Below are positions 9,243 to 16,698 of a DNA stretch of 64,000 bases, piece by piece. The DNA lies in the NCBI RefSeq assembly GCF_020524765.1, contig NZ_JAIVLR010000002.1, positions 141,001-205,000 of the forward strand, written 5' to 3'. Both the position numbers and the translations under genes were made by a program. Origin of the DNA: Qipengyuania gaetbuli (GTDB lineage Bacteria; Pseudomonadota; Alphaproteobacteria; Sphingomonadales; Sphingomonadaceae). The notes beneath the pieces were generated by a model. It had not been told where the DNA came from. It saw only the letters and a program-made list of their open reading frames with translations, and did not search any database. Within the stretch, counting starts at the first letter, position 1, and each line of letters begins with the position of its first letter.

Positions 9243-9764
9243 GTGCGTTTCCATCAGTTTGGAAGCCAGACGCAATGCATCCTCAGCTGCACGATGCGGT
9301 GGAGCATCCTTCCTTAGCAAATACGCCAAGTGGCGATGCTGATCAGCGCTGAAGTCTCGCGTCAGCACCTGAAAGTCGAAAATCCTGAACTTCTGGTGGC
9401 GCCCCGCAGCAGCGAACAACGTATCGAGCCAATCTTGGTCGTATCTGGGAGCATCTGTGGCAAGAATGGTGTCTGTACCGAGCAAACCGTTAAGCCAGTC
9501 ACAAACCGCTTCAACAGGTTCACCCTCACGCTGCACGCGCTCGAGCGAAAGGCCGTGTACAGCCTCGGAGGACTTTGACCACAAACCGGTCTTGAGCCAG
9601 TCGGCGGTTGGCCGGATGAGTTTAGCGCCGACACCAATCGGCTCTGAAGGTCCGCGAACGAGCGCCACACCCACTTCGATCGGGTAGCTTCCCGTCTCTA
9701 GGGCTGATGCTTCGACGTCGAGGAACGCAATGCGCCGGTCGCTTCGGTTCAGGATGTTCTTCAT
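9177..9764 (-). CDS. DnaQ-like DEDDh 3'-5' exonuclease
   Basis: A 195-residue RNase-T/DnaQ-fold exonuclease. All three motifs are present: Exo I with D16 and E18 (FLDVEAS), Exo II around D109 (YDQDWL) and Exo III H157-x4-D162 (HRAAED), so the active site looks complete and of the DEDDh type. It is much shorter than a polymerase III epsilon subunit with its binding tail and has no other domain. It is the first gene inside the left attachment site and the last of a leftward row of five genes; 74 bases separate it from the next gene upstream. Its role could be nucleic-acid trimming, element maintenance or defence, but nothing in the sequence decides this. Confidence 0.8.
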   Translation of the reverse strand: MKNILNRSDRRIAFLDVEASALETGSYPIEVGVALVRGPSEPIGVGAKLIRPTADWLKTGLWSKSSEAVHGLSLERVQREGEPVEAVCDWLNGLLGTDTILATDAPRYDQDWLDTLFAAAGRHQKFRIFDFQVLTRDFSADQHRHLAYLLRKDAPPHRAAEDALRLASKLMETHWGHPPRKSPLPTLSDFGGESQ

Positions 9765-9838
9765 CTCTATTGGTCTCTATTTCATCTCACGGAAATGAGT
9801 GGGGGCCGTCGCCCGGTTTTGCTGGACCAGGCAAGCCT

Positions 9839-10342
9839 TCACGAGCAATTATCGTGCCACTGACTGAGGTAGAAGAACCCCGCTGGCGCATTCCGGCCTT
9901 GGTCGAACTTCCGAAGCATCTTTCGAAGTGAGGGTGAGATGAAGGTCTTCGCGAACGGAAAGTCCTCAATGCCCGCTTTTACCGTCGCGCCATTGGCTAG
10001 AATGTGCCCAATATGAGCTGCCATTAGTCGACGGAACTCATCTTCATCCCGAGCGAGGCCAGCGGCAAACCACACCGTATGCCCCAGCCCCGTGGCGAGA
10101 TCACTTACCGTCCCTAGGAATATGCGCCGCGGAATGTTCGGTGGGACCTCGGTGGTTTCCCAAAGATAGGGTACCGGTTCGAACGGATTTTCACCTTCAC
10201 TGTATGGCTGAACCTTCCCGCCCGCCAAAAGTTTGCGAGCGAGGTTCAAGGTCACCTGCACTTTTTCGACTTCACCGGGCCCCTTTCGGGCCCAGTGCTC
10301 TGCCAAGGCATAGACGGGCTCATAGCTCTCTTCTCCACTCAT
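9839..10342 (-). CDS. Hypothetical protein in att-proximal cluster
   Basis: A 167-residue protein that I do not recognise. It starts with an acidic segment (MSGEESYEPVYALAEHW), has no signal peptide or membrane segment, and ends with an aromatic-rich tail (GFFYLSQWHDNCS). Its ATG overlaps the stop of the upstream 207-residue gene by 4 bases (ATGA-type), so the two are very likely co-translated and may act together. Confidence 0.6.
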   Translation of the reverse strand: MSGEESYEPVYALAEHWARKGPGEVEKVQVTLNLARKLLAGGKVQPYSEGENPFEPVPYLWETTEVPPNIPRRIFLGTVSDLATGLGHTVWFAAGLARDEDEFRRLMAAHIGHILANGATVKAGIEDFPFAKTFISPSLRKMLRKFDQGRNAPAGFFYLSQWHDNCS

Positions 10343-10962
10343 GCCGTGACGTCCCAGTTATCCTTATGCTCCTGCCATGCAGCGACCGCCGCTTCGTAGC
10401 CGCGATCGCTGCACAGAGCCGTGCAGGCACTGCCAAACCCATTGATGTTGATCGTCCTGGAGAGGACCGCGCAATGGATGTGATTGCCCTGCCCCTTGAG
10501 GCCTACTGTCCCGGGGATATGCGCTATCAAAATGACCACAAACCGGTGTGCGAAGTGGGACCGAGCAAAGCTGCGAACCCGCTCATAGCCGATGTGCCAG
10601 GCTTCATCGTCGTCGAGCAGGATCTTCGCCTGCACCAGCGCGTGCTTCTCGAAGGGCGGCAAGGTCTCGTCGAAGCGCCGGGTTAGGAACTCGATGCTCG
10701 TGTAGTCGGCCGGCGCGCTGGCCGGGAGCAGGACCTCGACCCGCGCCGCACGACCGAACTTCGGATCGTCGCCGGGCGAGCCCTTTTTCTCGATCCAGTC
10801 GGTGACGGTCGGCCGGTCAAACTCGGTTTCGTACCAGTAGCGGAACCAGCCGAAGTCCGGATGCTCGCTGCACGGCTCGTGAGTAAAGACCTTCATCCTG
10901 ACCTTGGACTGTACTTCTGCGCCTCTAGCGACTTCAATCTTCTTGGATTTTGCCTTCGGCAT
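10339..10962 (-). CDS. Hypothetical protein with HIHC motif (possibly Mob-like)
   Basis: A 207-residue soluble protein with a basic N-terminus (MPKAKSKKIEVARG). Near residue 160 it shows GNHIHCAVLSRTI, which resembles the His-hydrophobic-His strand of HUH nucleases such as MobA/MobL. The rest of a relaxase is not visible (no catalytic Tyr motif I can place), so this is only a resemblance. It is coupled to the downstream 167-residue gene by a 4-base overlap and begins 2 bases after the upstream gene ends, so three genes form a tight leftward unit. Confidence 0.6.
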   Translation of the reverse strand: MPKAKSKKIEVARGAEVQSKVRMKVFTHEPCSEHPDFGWFRYWYETEFDRPTVTDWIEKKGSPGDDPKFGRAARVEVLLPASAPADYTSIEFLTRRFDETLPPFEKHALVQAKILLDDDEAWHIGYERVRSFARSHFAHRFVVILIAHIPGTVGLKGQGNHIHCAVLSRTININGFGSACTALCSDRGYEAAVAAWQEHKDNWDVTA

Positions 10963-10964
10963 GA

Positions 10965-11489
10965 TCAGAACCTCCCGTCAAACGAAGCGGTTTCGATGGC
11001 GCGGATAATCCCTGCATAGCGCTGGTAGCCGCTTTCGTAAGGAGCCCCCTGAAAGGTCTCGAGCCCCTTCTCGCTCAGCCGGAAGAAAGGGCCTTCGGTG
11101 TGAGCGGGAATGAGCCAAAGACCGTCGCCTTCGCGGCGCCAGGCGAAATAGTTGCACTGCCACGTCTGGCTCCCTTCGAGCAGGACATCGAAGGAGGCCC
11201 CTTCGAGTGGATCGAAACGAAACAGGACAAGGTCCTTGTGGGAGAAGTGCGCCAGTACCTCGCACTCGTGATAGAGAAGTGGGCGATCGCAGCTGGTGGC
11301 GATCACCACCACTTCGGCCTCTTCGTTCTCGAAGAAGCCGCTCCTGATGCGCTCATCGATGCGGGCGGTCTCAACAGTGGCGAGACCGCAGGTGATCAGG
11401 AGCGAGGCGAAACGGCTACCCGTCCGATGGGTAATAGGCCGCAGCAAGGGTTCGCCCTCAAGAGGACGGTGCAAAGATATCGCGTTCAT
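10965..11489 (-). CDS. Hypothetical protein in att-proximal cluster
   Basis: A 175-residue protein of unknown function. The frame is open further upstream, but the ATG at 11489 has AAGGA eight bases before it and begins a normal-looking sequence (MNAISLHRPLEGE), so the upstream 30 codons are probably not translated. No signal peptide or known catalytic motif is seen. The C-terminal half contains several Trp and Tyr residues (QTWQCNYFAWRREGDGLW) and a segment near the end that looks like a winged-helix strand (FFRLSEKGLETFQG). It is followed after 2 bases by the 207-residue gene. Confidence 0.55.
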   Translation of the reverse strand: MNAISLHRPLEGEPLLRPITHRTGSRFASLLITCGLATVETARIDERIRSGFFENEEAEVVVIATSCDRPLLYHECEVLAHFSHKDLVLFRFDPLEGASFDVLLEGSQTWQCNYFAWRREGDGLWLIPAHTEGPFFRLSEKGLETFQGAPYESGYQRYAGIIRAIETASFDGRF

Positions 11490-11591
11490 TGGAATTCCTT
11501 GGAGGGAGGCCGCCCTGGCCGAGCGCGACCTCTCCCTTCTGTTTTCATAACTCTCTCGGCCTACATGCCGAGCCTTCACTTCATTCCGGGA

Positions 11592-12116
11592 TCAGCCGGC
11601 CCGGCTTTCGGGCCCTTCAGCCAGGAGGAGGGCTAACGCTTCGGCGAGACCGCGCTGTCGGTCGGCCTCGTCAGCCCAAGGTTGATCGACCTTTCGAAGG
11701 CCGCGATCGAGCTTGAAGGCGGTCTCTCCCGCGTCAGCGGCGTCCTCATCGGGTATGAGGTAGAGCCCGCGATCTTGATCGACCCATGCGCGCATTGCTG
11801 CGAAGCGCTCGGCACTGCCGTTCTCTGCGAAAAGCACGGTGAAGTCGCCGATGCGTTCGCCGTCAGGATACTCCAGGCATCTCACGCCCAGTGCGCTCGT
11901 ACCCAGCATCGCAATGCCTCTTGTCGTGTCGGTGGAGGCCAGCCTGACCCCGGGCATGAGGATTAGCGATCGCGAAATGTCCGATGTGCTGCCGCCACTA
12001 TCGGGAATCAGGACTTGGTCACCTGCGAGTTCGTAGGCGGTCAGTTCGGCAAGGTTCTGACAGATGAGCAGAGCGCCTTCATAGGACGCTGTGCCTCTTA
12101 CTTGTTTCTTTGTCAT
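11592..12116 (-). CDS. Hypothetical protein, first gene of att-proximal cluster
   Basis: A 174-residue soluble protein of unknown function, acidic towards the C-terminus. The frame is open 20 codons further, to a GTG at 12176; I prefer the ATG at 12116, which starts MTKKQVRGTASYEG, but neither start has a strong Shine-Dalgarno sequence. No motif is recognised. It is 102 bases upstream of the next leftward gene, and the 222 bases before its start (to the merR-type gene) are the likely promoter region of the whole five-gene cluster. Confidence 0.5.
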   Translation of the reverse strand: MTKKQVRGTASYEGALLICQNLAELTAYELAGDQVLIPDSGGSTSDISRSLILMPGVRLASTDTTRGIAMLGTSALGVRCLEYPDGERIGDFTVLFAENGSAERFAAMRAWVDQDRGLYLIPDEDAADAGETAFKLDRGLRKVDQPWADEADRQRGLAEALALLLAEGPESRAG

Positions 12117-12338
12117 GAGAGTCTCTAGGCGGCGCACAGCTGGCTGCAGTCTGCGCACCTGTGGTGGAATTTTCACCTTCCGGCGTCAGCCACCAAACTT
12201 CTCAGATGACATTTCTACTATCCTTCACAGTGGAGAGCAGCCGCGAATTCAACGAGCGTCCTCCGGCAGCATTGCGCCCCCATGTCGGCCATTCCATTGC
12301 TTCTCTGGGTCACCCATAAGCAGACGGTCATCAAGGTC

Positions 12339-12737
12339 TCACATGACGCTTTGGCGCCCTAGGCTGCCGATGATTTGGCACTCACCGATCTTATCCGCCT
12401 GGCAGGACCGTAACATTTGTCCCAGCTCGTCTCGTAGCGCGTTTAGATCGGCGATCTTGCGCTCAACCTCGGTCAGCTGCAGCTGAACCAGTCGATCAAC
12501 ATCCTGACACGGGTTGTCCTCATGGTTGGAGAGCGCGAGAAGTTCTCGCACCTGCGCCATGCTGAAGCCGAGCTGGCGCGCGCGGCGAACGAATGTAAGC
12601 GCTGCCAAGTGATTGTCCGAATAGTCGCGGTAATTGCTGTCCCTGCGATCCGCAGCAGGCAAGATGCCTTCTCGTTCATAATAGCGGATCGTCTCCGCTT
12701 TTGTGCCGGTGGCTTTTGCAAGTTCTCCGATACGCAT
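12339..12737 (-). CDS. cadR: MerR-family heavy-metal regulator, CadR/PbrR-like
   Basis: A 132-residue MerR regulator: N-terminal winged HTH (MRIGELAKATGTKAETIRYYE), a dimerisation helix, and a metal-binding C-terminal part. Cys77 (NPCQD), Cys112 and Cys120 (SCQADKIGEC) match the cysteine arrangement of CadR-type Cd/Pb/Zn sensors. The gene is divergent from the CDF transporter gene, and a perfect 9-3-9 palindrome lies between them, so it probably represses and activates that promoter by DNA distortion. The stretch 12177-12338 downstream has no gene. Confidence 0.87.
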   Translation of the reverse strand: MRIGELAKATGTKAETIRYYEREGILPAADRRDSNYRDYSDNHLAALTFVRRARQLGFSMAQVRELLALSNHEDNPCQDVDRLVQLQLTEVERKIADLNALRDELGQMLRSCQADKIGECQIIGSLGRQSVM

Positions 12738-12740
12738 CGC

Positions 12741-12773
12741 TTGACCTTGTAGTTGCTACAAGGTGCATATGTT
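12741..12773 (+). promoter_or_regulatory. MerR-type promoter/operator upstream of the CDF gene
   Basis: A -35 element TTGACC (12741-12746) is followed by a CATATG/TATGTT -10 region near 12766-12773, giving the over-long spacer of about 19-20 bp typical of MerR-activated promoters. The spacer holds a perfect inverted repeat ACCTTGTAG-TTG-CTACAAGGT at 12744-12764. It begins 6 bases upstream of the merR-type start codon, so the regulator probably also controls its own transcription. Confidence 0.85.
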
Positions 12774-12804
12774 CTTGCGACTCGAACGTTGCAAGGAGAG
12801 TGGC

Positions 12805-13425
12805 ATGGCGAAGTCCTGCTGCCAGACACCGGAGCCTGATGCCGCCGCGCACAACAATCCTCGCTGGCGCCGCGTCCTGTGGATCGCGCTTACCGTCAAT
12901 GCAGCCATGTTCGTGGTGGAAATGGTGGCTGGTGTCGCTGCTGATTCCCGTTCGCTCCAGGCCGATGCGCTCGATTTCTTCGGCGATGCCGCAAACTATG
13001 CGATCAGTCTTGGCGTCGCCGGGATGGCGCTCGCATGGCGGGCCAGAGCTGCCTTGGTAAAGGCTACGTCCATGCTCGCCTTTGGCATCTGGGTGATCGG
13101 CTATGCGATCTATGGATTGATGGAGGGTGCCAATCCGGAGCCGGCTACAATGGGAGTGGTCGGCACGCTGGCTCTGACGACTAATGTGATCGTCGCGCTC
13201 ATGCTCTTCCGTTTCCGAAAAGGCGATGCGAACATGCGATCGGTATGGATTTGCTCCCGCAACGACGCGATCGGTAATATTGCGGTTCTCGGCGCCGCCC
13301 TCGGCGTGTTCGGAACGGGCGACGCGTGGCCCGACCTGCTCGTCGCCTCGATCATGGCCGGACTAGCCCTGTGGGGCAGTGCGGAGGTGTTCGGCCAGGC
13401 ACGCAAGGAGCTGTCCCATGGATAG
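12805..13425 (+). CDS. Cation diffusion facilitator transporter, short form (Zn/Cd/Co efflux)
   Basis: A 206-residue inner-membrane CDF-type transporter. It has a Cys-containing start (MAKSCCQTPEP), about six hydrophobic segments, ADALDFFGDAAN in the second segment and SRNDAIGN in the fifth, which carry the Asp/Asn metal ligands of the CDF site. Canonical CDF proteins are near 300 residues and have a cytoplasmic metal-binding tail; this one lacks it. The frame is open back to 12763, but ATG 12805 has AAGGAG at good spacing and leaves the MerR operator outside the gene. It overlaps the following DUF3703 gene by 8 bases. Confidence 0.85.
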   Translation: MAKSCCQTPEPDAAAHNNPRWRRVLWIALTVNAAMFVVEMVAGVAADSRSLQADALDFFGDAANYAISLGVAGMALAWRARAALVKATSMLAFGIWVIGYAIYGLMEGANPEPATMGVVGTLALTTNVIVALMLFRFRKGDANMRSVWICSRNDAIGNIAVLGAALGVFGTGDAWPDLLVASIMAGLALWGSAEVFGQARKELSHG

Positions 13426-13801
13426 CAATACCATTCCCAGCAGGGATGCATTTCTCGCAGAAGAATACCGACGCGCAGCGAAGGCTGCGGACGAGCAGAA
13501 TTTCGAGGAAGCCTGGCACCATCTCGAACGGGCCCACGTAGTTGCTCAGGACCGCTTGGGACCGCACTGCGTCTCGCATTGGCGTATGCTGGAGCTTGCG
13601 TGGAGAACGCGTGATCGGCGCGAACTTCTAGGTCAGATATTCCGACTTTCCCTTGCCCCCATAGGCAACCTCACCGGGAGACTTCCAATAGGAAACAGTG
13701 GTCGTTCGAATGTAAGCGCATTCGCTCGGTTGGAAATAGAACCGGAGATCAGTCGTGTGCTTGGTCAATCGCCAGTTCAAGATGTTCGTGGCTCGAAGTA
13801 G
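13418..13801 (+). CDS. DUF3703-family protein
   Basis: A 127-residue soluble protein resembling the DUF3703 family, which is commonly found beside MerR-controlled cation transporters. It contains a helical repeat-like start (FLAEEYRRAAKAADE) and HLERAHVVAQDRLGPH, a His-rich helix that could bind metal. ATG 13418 follows AAGGAG and lies inside the end of the CDF gene, so the two are translationally coupled. The last 25 residues are not well conserved in style and may be a run-on. The function is unknown; a helper role for the CDF pump is inferred from context only. Confidence 0.7.
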   Translation: MDSNTIPSRDAFLAEEYRRAAKAADEQNFEEAWHHLERAHVVAQDRLGPHCVSHWRMLELAWRTRDRRELLGQIFRLSLAPIGNLTGRLPIGNSGRSNVSAFARLEIEPEISRVLGQSPVQDVRGSK

Positions 13802-13884
13802 ATCGATGGTTTTGTTATGAAATCACATTCCGTCTCGCGAGATAGTTCTTTCGCAGCCGAGCCTCCGCTGCTACCGGACGCGCG

Positions 13885-14223
13885 ATGACCCGGCTCTTCG
13901 CCCGCTCCCTTTTGCTACAGCTCATCACGCTGTGCACCGCATTCGGTGTCCTGTGGGCTCCGGTGGCGGAAGCGGCCGAATGCGCGGGAGAGCCTCCGGT
14001 AGCATCCCAACTCGAGCAGCACGACGAGCCCGGCGATGATGACCGTGGCCCGGAGAAGCACGGCGCATGTGCGCATGGCCATTGTCATCATGCTTCGCAG
14101 GCCGTCGGACGGTCGTCTGACGCCGTCACCTTGGGCTCGGTGATGAGTGCCCTGCGCGCTGGCGACCAGCCCTCTTTTGCGTCCAATCTGACCGAACTGG
14201 CAACGCCCCCTCCTCGCGGCTGA
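13885..14223 (+). CDS. Small His/Cys-rich periplasmic protein upstream of czcCBA (CzcI-like)
   Basis: A 112-residue exported protein with a Sec signal peptide at residues 1-30 (LLLQLITLCTAFGVLWAP, cut near AEAAE). The mature part is His/Asp-rich (HGACAHGHCHHAS), a plausible metal-binding loop, and the tail is TPPPRG. Position and features recall the small periplasmic CzcI-type proteins in front of czcC in other metal-efflux operons, but homology is not certain. It is 64 bases upstream of the TolC-type gene and on the same strand. Confidence 0.65.
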   Translation: MTRLFARSLLLQLITLCTAFGVLWAPVAEAAECAGEPPVASQLEQHDEPGDDDRGPEKHGACAHGHCHHASQAVGRSSDAVTLGSVMSALRAGDQPSFASNLTELATPPPRG

Positions 14224-14287
14224 CGTTCGCCGCGCGTCGGACCTGTTTTCCGACGCTGACTGAACGTCACCAGAGGAATACCCATCA

Positions 14288-15541
14288 ATGTTCGCCATAT
14301 CGTGGCGAGCAGCCCCCGTCTGGGGGCTGATACTCGCCCTGTCCACGGGACCTGCCAGCGCGCAGGACCCGCGTGTCGTCACGCTCGACGACGCCCTCGA
14401 ACTCAGCGGGGTCGCCGCTGAGGCCGATACCGCCACCACCAACCCTCGCCTCGTGGGTCCCCGCGCGGAATCCGAGGCGGCAGCGGCGCTTGTCGATCAG
14501 GCTCGCCTCCGGCCTAATCCCGAAGTGTCCTTCGAGGTCGAGAACCTCGCTGGCAGCGGGGCTTTTTCCGGCCTTCAGGCGACCGAGTATACACTCTCTG
14601 TAGGACAGCGTCTCGAACTAGGCGGCAAACGCTCCGCCCGTGTCAGTGCGGCTGAAGCCCAGGCGGGACTCGCATCCCTCAGGGCCGATCTGACCACGGT
14701 CGAACTCGGCCAACTGGTGCGCGAGCGATACCTCACGGCTGTTGCCGCAGCTGCCAGGGTCGAACTTGCGCAGGATGTGGTCGCGCGCAATGAAGAACTG
14801 GCGCGTATAGCTGGCGTCCTTGTGGAAGTCGGCCGCGAGCCGCCTCTGCGCGCGCTGAGAGCGGATGCAGCCCTCGCCGAAGCGCGCGCACATCTGGTCG
14901 AGGCCGAGGCGGAGAGCCTGTCGGCTCGAACAGCGCTTGCAACTCTGTGGGCCGGCGGCGAAGCGCCGCTCGTTCCGGCGCAATTTCCGGATATACTTCC
15001 GCCCGCTTCGCTGATGTCCGAGGCGCAGGAAAGCCTCACCTATAGGGTCGCGCGAGCCGAGAGCACTGCGGCTGCGGCGGAGATCGAGCGGCAGCGAAGT
15101 TTGCGTATTCCCGATCCGACGGTCTCTGCGGGCGTGCGGCGCTTCGGGGAAAGCGGCGACAATGCTTTCCTTGTCGGCGTATCAATCCCCCTTCCTTTTC
15201 GCGACCGGAACCAGGGCAACATCGCCGCTGCCGAGGCTCGGTTGCGGGCAGCGAATGCCCGCGAAGCGGTGGCTCTCGCGGATTACGAGCAGGCGGTCGC
15301 CACGGCCCGGGCAAGGTATCTTGGTGCCGAAGCGCGCGTCGAGACCCTTTCACAGACATCGCTCCCGCAGGCGGAGGAGGCGCTGCGCCTCGTTCGCATC
15401 GGATATCGCAACGGACGTTTTCCCCTGATCGAAGTTCTCGCAGCCGCAGAGGCACGCGACACGATCCGCGAGGCGCTCATCGCCGCCCGAGAACAGAGGG
15501 GCCTGGCCGCAGCCGAACTGATCGGGCTGGCCGCCCAATGA
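14288..15541 (+). CDS. czcC: TolC-family outer-membrane channel of metal efflux RND system
   Basis: A 417-residue protein with a signal peptide (residues 1-25, ending ASAQD) followed by long alpha-helical segments rich in Ala, Arg and Glu, as in CzcC/TolC barrel-tunnel subunits. It forms the outer-membrane exit for CzcB and CzcA, encoded immediately downstream. AGAGGA lies about 10 bases before the ATG. Its stop overlaps an in-frame ATG of the czcB frame; I use the next ATG for czcB. Confidence 0.88.
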   Translation: MFAISWRAAPVWGLILALSTGPASAQDPRVVTLDDALELSGVAAEADTATTNPRLVGPRAESEAAAALVDQARLRPNPEVSFEVENLAGSGAFSGLQATEYTLSVGQRLELGGKRSARVSAAEAQAGLASLRADLTTVELGQLVRERYLTAVAAAARVELAQDVVARNEELARIAGVLVEVGREPPLRALRADAALAEARAHLVEAEAESLSARTALATLWAGGEAPLVPAQFPDILPPASLMSEAQESLTYRVARAESTAAAAEIERQRSLRIPDPTVSAGVRRFGESGDNAFLVGVSIPLPFRDRNQGNIAAAEARLRAANAREAVALADYEQAVATARARYLGAEARVETLSQTSLPQAEEALRLVRIGYRNGRFPLIEVLAAAEARDTIREALIAAREQRGLAAAELIGLAAQ

Positions 15542-15552
15542 AGGATACATCA

Positions 15553-16698
15553 ATGACACGCAGAAAACTGGCTATCCTCGTCGGTATCGTGATCGCGGTT
15601 GGCACTATGGCGCTGATATTCTGGCCGACCTCCGAAGTCGGCGACCATGCACAGGAGGAATCGGCGGTCGAGACACCCGAAGGGGTGATCACCCTTAGCG
15701 AAGAGCAGATTGGCGAGGCTGGGATACAGCTTGCCGCCGTCCGGTCTGGGGCCGCTGTCGAGCTCGTCTTTCCGGCAACGGTCGCGGCGAGCCCCACCGC
15801 CTCCGCTCGTATCGATGCCCGGGCCTCGGGGGTCGTCCGCTCCGTCGGCAAGACGCTGGGCGACTATGTGTCGCGCGGGGAAACCGTCGCCCGCATCGAA
15901 AGCGCGGACGCTGCGGCTCTCGCCTCGCAGCTCAGTGCCGCGCGTGCGCGGGTGGGCGAGCTGTCGGCCGCCTACGAACGCGAACGGCGGTTGTTCGAAG
16001 CAAATGTCACCGCCCGCCAGGACCTGGAAGCCGCGCAGGCCAATCTCAGCGTAGCGCGTTCGGAATTGCAACGGGCGCAGGCGGCAGTAGCAGCAGCCGG
16101 TGTCAGCGGCGACGGGCGTTCGCTGGCAGTCACCTCACCCCTCGCTGGCAGGATCACCGCGGTACCGATTGTGCTGGGGGCCTTCGTGGATGCCGGCGAA
16201 GAACTCTACCGCGTGGTCGATCCCAATGGACTCCAGATCGAGGTGGCACTGCCTTCGGCTGAAGCCTCACGCATCCAACCTGGTGACGAGGCGGTGCTGG
16301 TCGTCGGCGATGGCCGCGAAATCGGCGCCCGGGTTCGTTCGGTCACGCCTTCTCTCGATCCGGAAAGCCGCAGTGCCACTGCGGTCCTGTCTTTGTCGCG
16401 CGGTGTTCCTGGCCTTCAGCCGGGCGCGTTTCTCCAGGCGCGGATCAGACCTTCGGGTGAGATCGACCGCGACCGCATCGCGGTGCCGGAAGACGCCATC
16501 CAGGTGGTCGAGGGGCGCGATGTCGTCTTTGTCCGGACGAAGACCGGGTTCCAGGCCCGCGAGGTCCAAGTCGGAACTCGGTCTGCGGGCATGGTGACAA
16601 TTCTCTCCGGCCTCCAGGAGGGATGGCGGATCGCTGTCGCCAACGCCTTCCTGCTCAAGGCCGAACTCGGGAAGGAGGGCGCCGAACATGGTCACTGA
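15553..16698 (+). CDS. czcB: RND efflux periplasmic adaptor subunit
   Basis: A 381-residue membrane-fusion protein: one N-terminal membrane anchor (LAILVGIVIAVGTMALIFW), lipoyl-like halves (VRSVGKTLGDYVSRGETVARI), an alpha-helical hairpin at about residues 110-180, and a beta-barrel domain. It links the CzcA pump to the CzcC channel. The frame begins at 15538 with a 4-base overlap of the czcC stop, but ATG 15553 has AAGGA seven bases before it and is preferred. It overlaps the czcA start by 11 bases. Confidence 0.88.
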   Translation: MTRRKLAILVGIVIAVGTMALIFWPTSEVGDHAQEESAVETPEGVITLSEEQIGEAGIQLAAVRSGAAVELVFPATVAASPTASARIDARASGVVRSVGKTLGDYVSRGETVARIESADAAALASQLSAARARVGELSAAYERERRLFEANVTARQDLEAAQANLSVARSELQRAQAAVAAAGVSGDGRSLAVTSPLAGRITAVPIVLGAFVDAGEELYRVVDPNGLQIEVALPSAEASRIQPGDEAVLVVGDGREIGARVRSVTPSLDPESRSATAVLSLSRGVPGLQPGAFLQARIRPSGEIDRDRIAVPEDAIQVVEGRDVVFVRTKTGFQAREVQVGTRSAGMVTILSGLQEGWRIAVANAFLLKAELGKEGAEHGH

